From the NCBI GenBank assembly GCA_025175895.1, contig JAKLTH010000238.1:5952001-6016000 (forward strand): a DNA stretch of 64,000 bases, in the 5' to 3' direction. Shown here one piece after another: positions 21,573 through 32,964 of the stretch. This DNA is from Wurfbainia villosa (lineage: Eukaryota > Streptophyta > Magnoliopsida > Zingiberales > Zingiberaceae). The translations under genes were made by a program, and so were the position numbers. The notes beneath the pieces were generated by a model that saw only the letters and a program-made list of their open reading frames with translations, searched no databases and had not been told where the DNA came from. Numbering within the stretch: position 1 is the stretch's first letter; each line of letters opens with the position of its first letter.

Positions 21573-22230
21573 GTGCTAAGCATGTAAATTTGACTAAGGA
21601 CAATGCTAGACTAACTCTACCCAAGGATAGGAGGGTAGAGAACAATAACCTAGGCATCAACCCTAAATGGACTAGACATATGCCTAGAAAGAAGAACATC
21701 TCAAGAGTAAATGAAAAATCGAAACTTGAGATATTAGAAAAGGAAAATCAAGCTTTGAGGTCAAAGCTTGAGAAAATGGAGAAGACCCTTAGGAAGATGA
21801 AAAATATGATTAATGGGTCTAATGAACAAAACTTAGGTTCTATGAGGCAAGGTGCATCTAAGGACAAGCAAGGCTGGGTCACAAGCCTAGGTCCAAGATA
21901 GATAAGCCTACCTATCATAGTGTTCTATATAATTATGGAACAAGTTCTAGGTCTAGGAGTACCAAGGTCACAAGGGAAGTCATTCCTAGAGTTGACCATG
22001 GTAAGTGTCTAGTGGCTAAGGTTTCAATGAAATCTAGGAAAGCCACTAACAAGGTTATAAGGGAAGCAATCTCTAGGGTTAACCTTAACAAGATCAAAAT
22101 GACCAAGGCTTCCAAGTCTAGGAGGGTCATTAGAAAGGTACTAAGGGAAGTTATCCCTAGTGAGTACTTACTAAACCCAAGGAGCTCCAATAGGTATTGG
22201 ATTCCTAGGAGCGTGATTGATTCACGCTAA
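21496..22230 (+). pseudogene. Out-of-frame C-terminal part of element 1 gag
   Basis: After the A-run frameshift the family frame continues with YCLGAK, NPKWTRHMPRK, a predicted coiled coil (leucine-rich heptads in about 21720-21815), a basic region rich in TRKV/RRVIRKV and a final block NPRSSNRYWIPRS ending at the stop at 22230. A further stop or frame change separates 21901 from 22012. Element 2 has the same modules at 61535-62414. The function of the tail is unknown; RNA binding is plausible from its charge. Confidence 0.7.
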
Positions 22231-24267
22231 ATGGATTAAGATGTGTCAATCTTAAATGGATGGGTAGTTAACCCAATCATAGCAAAGTTGGCACTTTAGG
22301 TCATTTTCAAGGTTTTGGATACTTTGGAATTAAGGTTGATTTTAAATCCTAAAAGTTTTTAGGATGTGCCAATAAATTGCATGGAAGTTGAAAATTTTAA
22401 TCAAATTGGCACAATAAAGTTTTAGAGGTCATGGTGTGTCATTTTGAATTTTTGACACACTTAGGAGATAAATGGCATTATGGCAAAATGAAATTAATTC
22501 CAACAAATGGCAACAAAGATTAAGAACTTAGGTATTTTCATGCCTTTGCATCTTATTTGTCATACATTGTTTGTTTTGCCATGACATGACATCATATTTA
22601 CCTTTTATCATATAAAATGTCATGATCATGCTTAGATCTATTGTTTTTAATGTCATGTTAGTATTTAGGTTTATGTTACATACCATGACATCATGATTAT
22701 TGGCACATGGTTTATTTATGCTATCTTATATTTCATGATCACTCATGCATTTATTAAAATTGATTAAGGACAATGGCATGACTTGAAGTCCCATGTATAA
22801 GGGAATCAAGTAGAGTTGCCTTAGAAAATGCATGAGGCCTTAATTTAAGATGAACAAAACCCACATTTCACATTAAATTGACATGTATGTGTATTGATAC
22901 ACTCTAGATACATGTGAGATGCTAGGATATGAGTTAAGTTCAAGGTGCATAGTTTTTGCATCTAGATGAACTCAAATTCATCTCAATCATAGGCATAAAT
23001 AATGAGAAAAGCTAGTATACAAGTCATGTATACTTAGCCCATAAACCATAATTGAAATTAAGGTTTTGAAAACATTTTAAAATCCTTTTGAAAACCCTTG
23101 GTGAAGTCTATCTTTTGATAGCTATTACCATTGAGAAGATTGAAATAAAGTTGCCCTAAAAACATTGAAAGTTTCCATGTTTTTGAACTTTGTATCATTC
23201 TTTGAATTTAAAAGATATTTTCATAGAAAATTATTTTTCCCCTATGGTATTTGGCATAAGTAATGTGTGGTTAAAATTTCATGATTTTTTGAATTTTCTA
23301 GAATTACTTATGCATTTTCAAGTTAATTTGAAATCGAAACTTGAAACTACCAAGGAGGCACCTGACCGAATCACAAAAATGCCCTAGAATTAAGCCCGTG
23401 AAACTATCCTGAAATTAAGGAAACTGCCCTAAAATTAACGAAACTGCTCTGAAATTAACGAAACTACCCTGAAATTAAGGAAATTGTCCTGAAATTATAC
23501 TAAACAACCCTGGAATCACGTCAAACTACCCTGAAATTTTTCTAAACCACCCTGGAATCATGTTAAACAACCCTGGAACCTTATTAGACCATTCCTGGAA
23601 CCATGTCAAACTGCACCATTTTTGTCTTACAAAGTTGGTTTAAGCCATCTGACCATAACCCAACTAGATAACTACTCCTACACCTCTAATGTGCTTAGAC
23701 AAGCATTGAAAAGGTGAGATTTTCATTAGAAATGAATTAGAGTACAAATCAAATTTTAATGGTTGTGAAAGTTCAAATATGAACTTTTATCCTAATTTTC
23801 TAGCGTTTAAGGATTCTATTGGCTTAGGAACTCTCCAAGGACATTGTTGGTGCAATGGTCTAGGGGGAGTAAGCCTTTAGGGGGATATTATCCATTTAAG
23901 TATAATGGATGATGATTTATCACAAAAGGGGGAAATGAAAGTTTGCTTTTCATCTAGTGATAGATCACTAAGGAGAATGAGGGCATTCAAGATGCATGAT
24001 GACCAAGGAGGAGAAAGACAACGAAACATTGAGAACCTTGGTGGACTTTTTGATGTGTGTCAAGAAGGGGGAGAAATGCAAGGGGGTTAAGTTAGGCTTT
24101 TAACTTAGGATACCCTAACCCTTTAACTTAGAATACCCTAATATACACAAAACCCCAAAAATTTCAAAATTTGAAATTCTAGATTGGGAACACTTCGTGA
24201 TGCTTTGGCATAAGAAGTGTCAAGTTGGGTTTATGGGATAAACTAACTTAACTGTATTGTCAAACAT
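22231..24267 (+). other. Non-coding post-gag region of element 1
   Basis: No reading frame of note occupies these 2 kb, where pol would lie in an autonomous element. Several stretches are strongly conserved with element 2 (62415-64000), such as GGGTAGTTAACCCAA and GCATGAGGCCTTA. A run of about 20-bp repeats around CCCTGAAATTAACGAAACT occupies 23386-23600. Confidence 0.75.
23386..23600 (+). repeat. Degenerate 20-bp repeats near the 3' end of element 1
   Basis: About ten units of the form ACTRCCCTGAAATTAAGGAA, drifting to AACCACCCTGGAATCATGT. A similar CCCTGG-type array lies in the corresponding region of the minus-strand element (29640-29985). Confidence 0.75.
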
Positions 24268-24282
24268 CAAAAAGGGGGAAAT
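24268..24282 (+). promoter_or_regulatory. Polypurine tract of element 1
   Basis: AAAAAGGGGGAAAT lies directly before the 3' LTR, the expected site for plus-strand DNA priming. Confidence 0.8.
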
Positions 24283-25864
24283 TATTGGTGCAATCGACCC
24301 AGGTCATGATTGACCAGACTCGAGTAGAGTTTTGATGTTCAACAATAGTTCACAATGTGGTGTGACCACATGACTAGTGGATGGTATGGGACATCCAAGG
24401 TCATATGAGGAAGACTATTGGAGAAGTCCAAGTTTGGTGACTTGGCAAGGAGAAGTCCAAGTATGGATACGTGGCAAGGGAAAATCCAAGTCGATCAAGG
24501 GAGACCAGACACTTGGTGTAGGAAAGACCAACGGGGAGTTGGTGAATGAAGTCCCGAACGAGGAGTCTTAGCAGTGAAGTCCCGGAGGTGAGGCCTCTTA
24601 GCAGTGAAGTCCTGGACGAGGAGTCTTGGCAATGAAGTCCCGGAGGTGAGGCCTCTTGACAGTGAAGTCCCAGACGAGGAGTTTTGGCAAAGAAATACCC
24701 GACTGATCAGGGAGATTGAGCTTGGCAAAAGGGAAGTCCCGGAGGCGAGGTCTCTTGGCAAAGGTAGACCCGAGAGCATGACGATAGCCAATGGAAGCAC
24801 TTGAAGGCAAGCGCAAGGATGAAGAGTCACGGACTCGAGGGATCCGGGAGGCGTGAGGCTGATGAAAGTGGGTTGAAGGCTTAGGTCTAGGCTTAGGGTG
24901 AGTATCAAGTATGAAGGGATTATACTTGGGGTGTTAAACCACATTGTAGAGGTATAACAGTCGACTGCTAGGTTGGATCAGTCGACTGGGCTTCGTTTAT
25001 AGGCAAACAGAAGCAAGTTGGGCTCAACCAGTGCCTCCACTAGAGTATCAGTCGAGGCGGCACCTCGACTGGAGGTGGCGACTGGTGCCTCGACTCGACG
25101 GTCTGGAAGGAGGCTCAGAGGCGAGGCGGCTCGACCAGCGCCTCGACTGGAGTCCAGTCGAGGCGGCGCCTCGATTGGAGGACGCGACTGGTGCTTTGAC
25201 TGATTTCAACACAGGTATGAAGACGACGGCACAGAAGCAAGGTGGCTTGACTCGCACCTCGACTAGGGTCGCAGTCGAGGCGGCACCTCGACTGCGAGAT
25301 GACCGTTGCGCTCGGAAGGCTTCGATGCAGATCTATAAGAAGGGGTTTTAGGGCTTCTTCAGATATGATTCTTGCACAGATCTCTTGGAGGTTTTAGGGG
25401 GGATTTGAATGGAGGTGCTGCTGCATTTCAGGGTCTTCAAAGTCATCCCAAAGCGATCTACGAGCAAGCATTCAAAAGTCTTAAATCTGTAACGTGTGTT
25501 CATTTGCTTTTGTATTTGTTGTATTTGCAAGTTTTATTCCGTTCTTATTGTTGTAAGAGCCTTGTGAGAGGTTCCTCCACCTCCGGTGTGTTCATTGAGA
25601 AGGAGAAGTGATATAGTGGTGGTGTGCATCACTAGAGTCCGCTAGGGCTCGCCCGTGGAGTAGGAACTAGGGTTCTGAACCACGTAAAATCCTCATGTTG
25701 TGCTTGCTGTGTGTTTTGTATGTGTATCTATATTTGTATTTATGTTTCCGCTGCGTACTAACAATTGTAGACAAGCACGACGATTGAAATCCATCAATGA
25801 ATCAAAGAATCAACGCGTAAAGCTATTCACCCCCCCCCCTCTAGCGACGCCAACGGTCCTAACA
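24283..25864 (+). repeat. 3' LTR of element 1
   Basis: Aligns with 18919-20487 throughout. It begins TATTGGTGCAATC (TG changed to TA) and ends GGTCCTAACA. TATAAGA is at 25334-25340 and a C run near 25830. It is followed at once by the GAGAC target duplication. Confidence 0.92.
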
Positions 25865-25877
25865 GAGACGTGGAGTT

Positions 25878-27675
25878 TGTTAGGACCGGTGACTACGCTA
25901 GAGGGGGGTGAATAGCGTTTTGAAAAACAATCTAAATTTACATAGTGGATAAACTAAAATGAACAACACAACCAAAACGAACAAAACAAAAAGAGAACAA
26001 GCACAAGTGACACAGCCGATTTTTACTTGGTTCACAGCTCTCTCCTAGAACTGCTAGTTCAAGGCCTACCTCTATATTTTCTCCTTTTCGAAGAATACTT
26101 CGAAAGTGGAGAAACCTCTTAAAACTTACAGATTACAGACTCTCTAGTTATGAAATTAATACATGAATCGGAAATGAACCGATAAGCAATATCTAAACAA
26201 GATCCTAGACAGATATGCAAATATAGATGATCACAAATGGAAAGCAATGGAAACCAAAAACCAACACACACAACTCTTAACCTTCACAAGTGAGACGTGG
26301 AGATAGTGAGATGATCGCGAGTGCAACAATGGTCTTAGCCATCCAGATTTTTAGAGCACCAGCCAAACAGAATTCAGAGCGCCAGTAGAGACAATGGACA
26401 CGACTCTTTCTCAGACGATCGTCAGATTCAGTTGGTTGTCAAACGATTAGCAACACCAAGAAACACCAACAAAAGGTTGTTTTGCAATCATAAGAAAACT
26501 CTCAGTTTCATTCGAGCGATGCCCTATCGAAAACAGAGTCAGCCCTTTTTATTTCTGCGCAACCCTAATCCCTTGACCTTTGCTTCAATCTCCAATCAAT
26601 TTTATCCACGCCATTTGAAAACATCGACGAGCCAAAGATTAGGTTATCTACTCGAGCAGAAACCTGTAAAAATCAAACACGCGAAAGAACAGATAGAATT
26701 TGTTACTAGAATCGCAAATTGATTTCCCACCAGTCGAGGCGACAGTTGAGCGCGCCTTGCATCTGTGCGATTTTTCTGAAGGCCAGTCGAGGCGCTGGCT
26801 CAACTGTTCATGTTAAATGTCGAGGTTTCTTGAGGCACTACGCTCACTCTTCATTCGTAGTCGCTGACTATCGGGCCGAGGCACCGCCGATCGCTTCGAC
26901 CAAGAGCCGGCCGAGGTGCCGCCATCGCCAATTGTCCTGCAGGACTCCCATTAGCTGCTACATGCGTTCAATCGAGGCACTACCTTGACTGCTCCTAGTT
27001 GTCGACAAATTCTTCGACTAATAAATGCAATAAGGGAAATAGTTGAGGTATCAACTCATTGTTATCCTTATGACCCATTGTTTCAATCAACTCTAAGACT
27101 GAAATACGCCTAGTAAAGACTCTACCCGGAGATCCTTTACTTGCCAAGACTCCGGCCTCCGGTCATTCTTGGATTTTTCACCTTGCCGCTTCCGCAAGGA
27201 ATTTCTGCCTGCTAAGGAATTGCTCTTCTTGGACTTTTCACCAAGGTACACCCTTGGATTTTTCATCTGCCAAGGAATTAACCATCTTGGACTTTTCACC
27301 TTGTCGCTTCCGCAAGGAATTTCTGTCTACCAAGGAATTGTCCTTCTTGGACTTTTCACCAAAGTCCACCCTTGGATTTTTCCAGTCGCCAAGGAATTAA
27401 CCATCTTGGACTTTTCACCAAGGTCCACCCGTGAATTTTTCCAGTCGCCAAGGAATTAACCATCTTAGACTTTTCACCAAGGTCCACCTTTGGATTTTTT
27501 CAGTCGCCAAGGAATTAACTATCTTGGACTTTTCACCAAGGTCCACCCTTGGATTTATCTTTCACAAAAGCACTTAGATTTCTCACACCGAGATTTACCC
27601 TTTGGATTTCTCACACTTACACTACTTAAACCTTTGTCAAACACCAAAACATAACTTAGAGCAATAGCTCCAACA
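25878..27675 (-). repeat. 3' LTR of the minus-strand element (1.8 kb)
   Basis: On the plus strand it starts TGTTAGGACC and ends CTCCAACA. Next to it, GTCTCCCCCTTTTTGATG (27676-27693) is the reverse complement of a polypurine tract. It shares the end GCTAGAGGGGGGTGAATAGCG with the other LTRs but is a distinct family in its U3. Confidence 0.85.
27130..27560 (-). repeat. Minisatellite in the minus-strand LTR
   Basis: Units of about 55-60 bp contain CTTGGACTTTTCACC and GCCAAGGAATT. They carry the CTTGGACTT word also seen in the other LTR family's minisatellites. Confidence 0.8.
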
Positions 27676-27899
27676 GTCTCCCCCTTTTTGATGTTTGACA
27701 ACCCGTTTAAGTTTAGTTGACAACCCATTTAAGTTTAGGTCACTACTAGTAAAAACAATCAAAGTCACTTTACTCACAGATTTAAGATTAGGATAAATCT
27801 GAGATATTAGTTCACTGAGATCACAGATAGTAGTCACACACGCACCTAAACCACACCTAAACTATAAACTTTCTCTCCCCCTTCGGCAAACACCGAAAA

Positions 27900-28107
27900 A
27901 AAATTTAGTTAAATCAGAGATATTGGATCAAGTCAAGGTAAATCATGTAAATCAAGTAATCAAGTGTTAGTCAAATTGGATATGGATTAGATCATGGTAA
28001 ATCAGAGACTTGGTCATGGAAAATCAGAGATTAGAGTTCAGGTTATGGTAAATCAGAGATTAGAGATTAGGTCATGGTAAATCAGAGATTAGAGTTCAGA
28101 TCATGAT
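27900..28107. repeat. Repeats of about 36 bp inside the minus-strand element
   Basis: Phrases around GGTAAATCAGAGATTAGAG recur five or more times. They end at the hAT target site. Confidence 0.65.
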
Positions 28108-28115
28108 GCCACACC

Positions 28116-28916
28116 TAGAGCTGTCAAGTTGGGTTAGGCCCGCCGAGTTGGCCCGCCCCGCCAAACAATTTAAGCGGGTTGAGTTGAACTTTTATCAACC
28201 CGCCATTTTGGCGGGCCTAAACGGAGTGACCCGCGCAGATTGCGGGTCTAGACGGGTTAGCCCGCCATGGGACGGGTTGGCCCGCGGGTTGAGAAATGTC
28301 AAAAGACAAATTTTTCACCATTACAATCGTCTTCTATCACACATACACCTCAACAAAGTATAAAAGAAGTTAAAAGTAAAGAACAAAAGAATATTTTTTA
28401 TACTCTAATTGTTTTTTATTATCTTGTCACTACTATTCTAATCAATATAGAAAATAATAACATATCAAAATCAAATAATTACCCAAGTTAAAAAATCTCA
28501 ATTGAATCTCTATTTGAAACAGCAAAAATTTACATTTATATATTATCAAGATTTGAATATTTTAGAACATTGGAAAGGAATCAAAAACATCGATACTCAA
28601 TTTTGTAAGTCGATAATTGAATCTCAATTATAAGATTTTAGTTACTTCAAATACTTATTTTTTTAATCATGGTACTCTATCTGTCTTACAAATCATTATC
28701 TCAAGCCCTCAACACCTCAGTAATTTTAGATATATTTTTTAAATTTGTGTGGCCCGCAGGTTGGCCCGCCTAACCCGCAACCCGCTTTGGATTGGGTTGG
28801 GTTGGAAATTTCTCAACCCGCCGAGATGGCGGGTCGGCCCGCCCCAATTCCGCTAAATATTGGGTTTACGATGGGTTGGCCCGCCCCGCCATGGGTCGGC
28901 CCGTTTGACAGCTCTA
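28116..28916. mobile_element. Non-autonomous hAT transposon (801 bp)
   Basis: Perfect terminal inverted repeats TAGAGCTGTCAA and TTGACAGCTCTA are flanked by a perfect 8-bp target duplication GCCACACC (28108-28115 and 28917-28924). Both ends are rich in GGCCCGCC/GGCGGGCC motifs in inverted arrangement and the centre is AT-rich. No transposase is encoded. It would need hAT transposase supplied in trans; the termini differ from those of the 41033-44070 hAT, so that one is not an obvious partner. Confidence 0.93.
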
Positions 28917-29639
28917 GCCACACCATACACCTAAGTCATAAATTCAAGAGAGATCACAGATTTTTGCATCTAACCTATAAATATTTTCTCCTCCCCCTTT
29001 TGACACCCCAATGAAGTTGGTTTTGTAAAAGTTAGATTTGGGATTTAGATATTAAACCCTTCATTAGGTCACTGATGTTGACTGATATTAGGTAAATCAA
29101 GGATATCAGTTCAGATTAGATGATAAACCAAAGATATCAGCTCGGGTTAGATCAGTGTGATCAGATGTAGGTCAGATGATAGTAAATCAGAAATAAGTTA
29201 GTTAAACTCCCCCTCAAAATTATCTTCCCTCATTCTTCACCTTCATGCACTTCAATTTTTGAAATCACCTTTCTCATGTATTCATATTCTATTGTAAGAT
29301 CGCCCTTGTAATGCTTTTCAAACATTCTCTAGCGTTAGGAGTGGTAAACCAACCTTAAATGATCAAAAACAAACAAGGTAAGATCGAATTACAAATCCAG
29401 TCGAGGCACTGGTGGAGGTCTACTTGCGTCTGGAGTTAAAAATTACACATAGTCGAGTCCCCAGTCGAGGTCGACTCGATTATGTGAGTTTTGTGTTTAA
29501 GCCACACATGGTATCAGTTGAAGTCCTAGTCGACTCTAACTCTATTCCGTTCAATAGATTTGAAATCAGTCGAGGTTGTGCCTCAACGATCATTCAGTGG
29601 AAACCGGTCTAAATTTTTAAACCAGACTGGTCAGGATTT

Positions 29640-29985
29640 TGAACCGATCTGAATTTTGAACCGGTTTGGAATTTAAACCGACTTGAAATTTAAACCAACC
29701 TGAAATTTAAACTAGGCTGAAATTTAAAACGCTTTGAAACTAAACTAGTTTGGAATTTAAATCGCCTAAAATTCAAAACCAGTCTGAAATGAACCAGTCT
29801 GAAATTTTAAACCGCCCTGAAAAACCAGTTTGAAACTTTAAACCGCCCTGAAAAAAATCAGTCTGAAATTTAAACCACCCTGGGATTAAACCATCCTGGG
29901 ATAAACCGCCCTGGGATTAAACTGCCCTGGGATTACACTGCCCTGGGCATAAACCGCCCTGGAATTAAACCGATCGGTTGGGATT
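29640..29985. repeat. Degenerate 15-25 bp repeats (GAAATTTAAACCGCCCTG)
   Basis: About fifteen units move from GGTCTGAATTTTGAACC to CCGCCCTGGGATTAAA types. The array lies upstream of the 3' LTR of the minus-strand element, as a similar array does in element 1. Confidence 0.75.
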
Positions 29986-30539
29986 TTAGAAAACTGGTCT
30001 GGATTTTCAAAAACTAGTCTAAATTTTGAAAAAAAAACTAATCTGGATTTTCCAGTCGAGGTGCAAACTCGACTGTTCACTGATAAGTGTAACTGTGAAG
30101 TTTTTTTTTCAGACTGAAGTTCAGAAATCCATATTTAATTTTAGAAAATTCAATAAATCTTGAGGTTTTTCGTATACAAGTTGTACATCATAATTTAACA
30201 GGGAAAAATACATATAGGCTCTAATACCTAATATTTCTCTAGATTGACACAAGTTTCAGACTTTCTAAAATATGAGTTTTTAAGAAGAAATTTGTATCAA
30301 TGTTCTCTGTAATGGATCCCATCACTAGATAGATTCACCATGGTAAAAAGCATACATTTTCTACACTAGCTAAGAGTTTATCCTTAGGTCTGTAATTATT
30401 GTTTAGATTTTAAGGGATCTGATCAATTCTACTTGGTTGGAATGCGATACAAGTTCCACTGACTTCACTTTTTATGGTAAATTTGTCCTTACAATCAGTG
30501 AGGGTTTATTACTTACTCAGTATCACACATCCCTAAGAC

Positions 30540-31130
30540 CCTTCATTTCTAAAGGATGATCCAGTCCTCACCCCTTGTTGAAGATCTGATTTTGAGAATG
30601 ACTAGAGATTTGTCCTAATGGATCTTGATGCTTGAGATGTGTCAAGTACTTGATCATTTGATACACCTTCGAGCAATGACCCTTGTAATTAGACTTTTCT
30701 TCAATAGAATCAATCTTAACTCCCCCTTCTTCAGTGTTTTCATGTAATCTAGTTTTCTTCAATCCATATTCAACTCCATGATCACTTCTAATGAAGTTTT
30801 TTTTTCAATCTCAATTCTTTTACCAAAAGAAATAAAAATGTTTTAAGGACAACATCCATGAATATCTAGAGTAATCATTAAATATTACTAAACAATATTT
30901 GTTACCATTCAATTGATTTAACAGTGCTACAATTAAATAGATCTAGATGTAACAAGTCTAAAGTTGTAGAGATACTTACAGAATCCTTGCTCTTGTGTAA
31001 CATTTTCATTAGCTTACCTTAGTGACAAGCATCACACTACCTGTACTTCTGAAGTTTAAGCAGTGGCAAGCTCCTTATCAAACCTTTTTCTAGTCAACAA
31101 ACACTTTGATATATATATATATATATATCC
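30540..31130 (-). pseudogene. Copia integrase relic
   Basis: Conceptual translation of the minus strand gives several copia pol landmarks in order. They are a CDACH-GK zinc-binding segment, TLDLLHLDLF, then IRSDHGVEYG from the integrase core, and a linker ending LGQISSHSQNQ that resembles the segment ahead of reverse transcriptase. Stops and deletions separate them and most of the integrase core is missing. In an intact element this enzyme inserts the DNA copy. Here it is non-functional. Confidence 0.65.
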
Positions 31131-31225
31131 TTCTATCTTCTAACACAGTATGATTTTAGTTATTGTGTTTGGAGTATCCACTGTTAATATATCAGACTGA
31201 TGAACACTCCCCCTCGACCGTTTGC

Positions 31226-31783
31226 CTACTTGACATGGAAAATAGAGGTTTTAAGAGCCCAAATCTTGGGTCCTTTAGCTTCCAAAATATATTTCCTAGG
31301 TACCCAAGCCTTAGTTGTTTTAGTCTTCCTACTAGAATTCCTAGAGAATAATGAAATGAAGCTAATTTCTTGTTGTTTAGGTCTATAACCTATCCCAGCT
31401 TTGTTATAAACAGCTCGTTGTGAGTTTAGTATCATGTTCAGGGTCTGAGAGCTAGAGGTGAATTTCTCAAGTGTGCACTTGAGATCTTCCACCTGTGCAT
31501 TCAGAGATTTGTTCTCATCTCTGAGTTTCTCAAATTGAGGAATGTTTGTACTAATTTCTACCACATGCTCCTTAAGGTTTTTTAATTGTCCTACTTCAGT
31601 TTTCAACAATTTAACCTTAGACTTGGTTTTCTCTAACATATCAGATAAATAAGAAATTATTTTATAACAGTCTATAAGTTCAATAGAATTTACCTCCTCA
31701 TAATCTGAAGACGATGATGTCGAATCTGAATCTCCATTTGTCCTTCTCCTTTCTGTTTTTGTCTCAAAATTCTCCAGTGCCAT
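31226..31783 (-). pseudogene. Gag C-terminal fragment, minus-strand element
   Basis: The 185-codon minus-strand frame starts MALENF, has a Ser/Asp-rich linker (SDSTSSSSDYEEVN), a coiled-coil region (about residues 40-115) and near its end TTKAWVPRKYI and GPKIWALK. This pattern is typical of the region between gag and protease in SIRE-like copia elements. It continues the gag at 31829-32180 after a frame break near 31790-31829. No CCHC knuckle is seen in between, so one may have been lost. Confidence 0.65.
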
Positions 31784-31828
31784 CAGGGCAGTGTTTCGAC
31801 TGGTCTTCTCCTCCTTGTCCTCTTCTGA

Positions 31829-32180
31829 TTATTCGGATGAAGACTCATCCCACGTGGCTCTTAAAGCTTTTCTTCTCCTTCTCTTTTCTTCTTTCTTCTT
31901 GTTGGACCTCCTGCTTCTCCTCATCATTCTTCTCACGAAGTTGGCCACCTCGCTAGATAAGGACTCATCATCTCCATCAGATTTTGTGGAAGAAGATGAC
32001 GATTGTTCCTTCTTCTTCTTTCCTTCCCTATTTTGATCACATGCAATCAAAGCAATATCTTTCTCTTTTTGACCTTTATTAGCTTGTTCATGAAGCTCCA
32101 TTTCACAAAATAATTCATCTATTTTTACATTTGACAAATCCCTTGATATCTTATAGGCATCCACCATGGATGACAACAAG
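31829..32180 (-). pseudogene. Gag central fragment, minus-strand element
   Basis: The frame contains LSSMVDAYKISRDLSNVKID and ELHEQANKGQKEKDIALI, then a Lys- and Ser-rich segment and EVANFVRRMMRRSRR, as in copia gag proteins of the SIRE group. Its start is cut off at the duplication-shared junction near 32180. The same cut appears at window positions 1-60. Confidence 0.75.
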
Positions 32181-32190
32181 ACATGTAGAA

Positions 32191-32685
32191 TACCGGAAAT
32201 AAATGGCTAAAGAGTAATAATAATAATAATAAGATATTCGGATTAAATACCTACGTAGCTTTTGGGGGTTTAAATAGGTGGTTGGGTCGATTTAGGCTAG
32301 CATGGATTTAACCTAGGTTAGCTTAGCCGCAAGAGAAATAAGAAACTTCGATGCGCCTTTTAGGCATTGACAAACTTCATGTGCATCCTTAGATAAATTA
32401 TTATATTTATTAACTGTGGTGATCCCAGTTAAATGTGGTGTAGTTGTAGAGTGTTTGTCCCTACATAGATGACGTGGTGGTTAAGGTACGACAGTGCTTA
32501 CAGAAGTAGCATGGGTCAATTGCAGAGAATGTCTAAAGTACTTTTCTAGATTTAGATGATCTTCACGATGTCAAAGTTCATAAGATCCTCCGTGATTTAT
32601 CTCACTCACAATGATTATAAGACAGATCGATGGAGATCGCTAGATTAACATTTTCAATCTTTTATAATAATAGTTATAAAATGTT
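32191..32685. other. Non-coding sequence with a repeat tail (copy B)
   Basis: Counterpart of 61-555, with an ATA microsatellite near 32216-32231. Homology to copy A stops near 32683 (ATAAAATGTT), where P450 upstream sequence begins. Confidence 0.6.
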
Positions 32686-32964
32686 TACTTAGAGAATTAA
32701 GAATTTCTAAGTCATTTCCTACTGTGATATATTTATATGATTTTTTTTTCTAAATGAGAGTAAGCTCCGTGAGAATTGAGACGCTTAATTCTATCGAGAC
32801 GGTGTATCTATTAGATTTATCTCTTTTTAGGAGCAATTGAAAGAGACCTTGACGGTTTTATATTTTTTTTTAATGTTTACTGAGGTTGGCCCGAGGACTT
32901 GCCAATTGTCATTTAAAGCGAGGGAGGAGGAGGAGGGCGGAGCAGATCGGGAGGGTGATCGACG

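Larger units (their letters stand above)
18919..25864 (+). mobile_element. Complete gag-only (non-autonomous) copia-type LTR retrotransposon, element 1
   Basis: The 6.95-kb element is flanked by the 5-bp target duplication GAGAC (18914-18918 and 25865-25869). It has two LTRs (1569 and 1582 bp), a Met-tRNA-type primer site, a gag with two zinc knuckles, about 2 kb of non-coding sequence and a polypurine tract. No protease, integrase, reverse transcriptase or RNase H is visible anywhere inside, so it must depend on enzymes from another element. The LTRs differ by substitutions and small indels (for example 11 bases missing near 24325), so insertion is not recent. The 3' LTR starts TA instead of TG. 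It inserted into the MULE transposase frame. Confidence 0.9.
25878..32180 (-). mobile_element. Degenerate copia-type retrotransposon, minus strand, 5' end missing
   Basis: On the minus strand the order is gag relic (32180 to 31226), integrase relic (about 31130 to 30540), non-coding sequence with repeats, polypurine tract and 3' LTR (27675 to 25878). The 5' LTR and gag start are missing; the gag breaks off at the junction also seen at window position 60. No reverse transcriptase or RNase H is visible. A small hAT element (28116-28916) is inserted in it. Its LTR end abuts the MULE transposase fragment. Confidence 0.8.

Noticed and set aside
30568..30762. Host gene on the minus strand (64 codons)
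   Set aside because: Read with its neighbourhood it continues the IRSDHGVEYG integrase motif and forms the linker after integrase in a copia relic.
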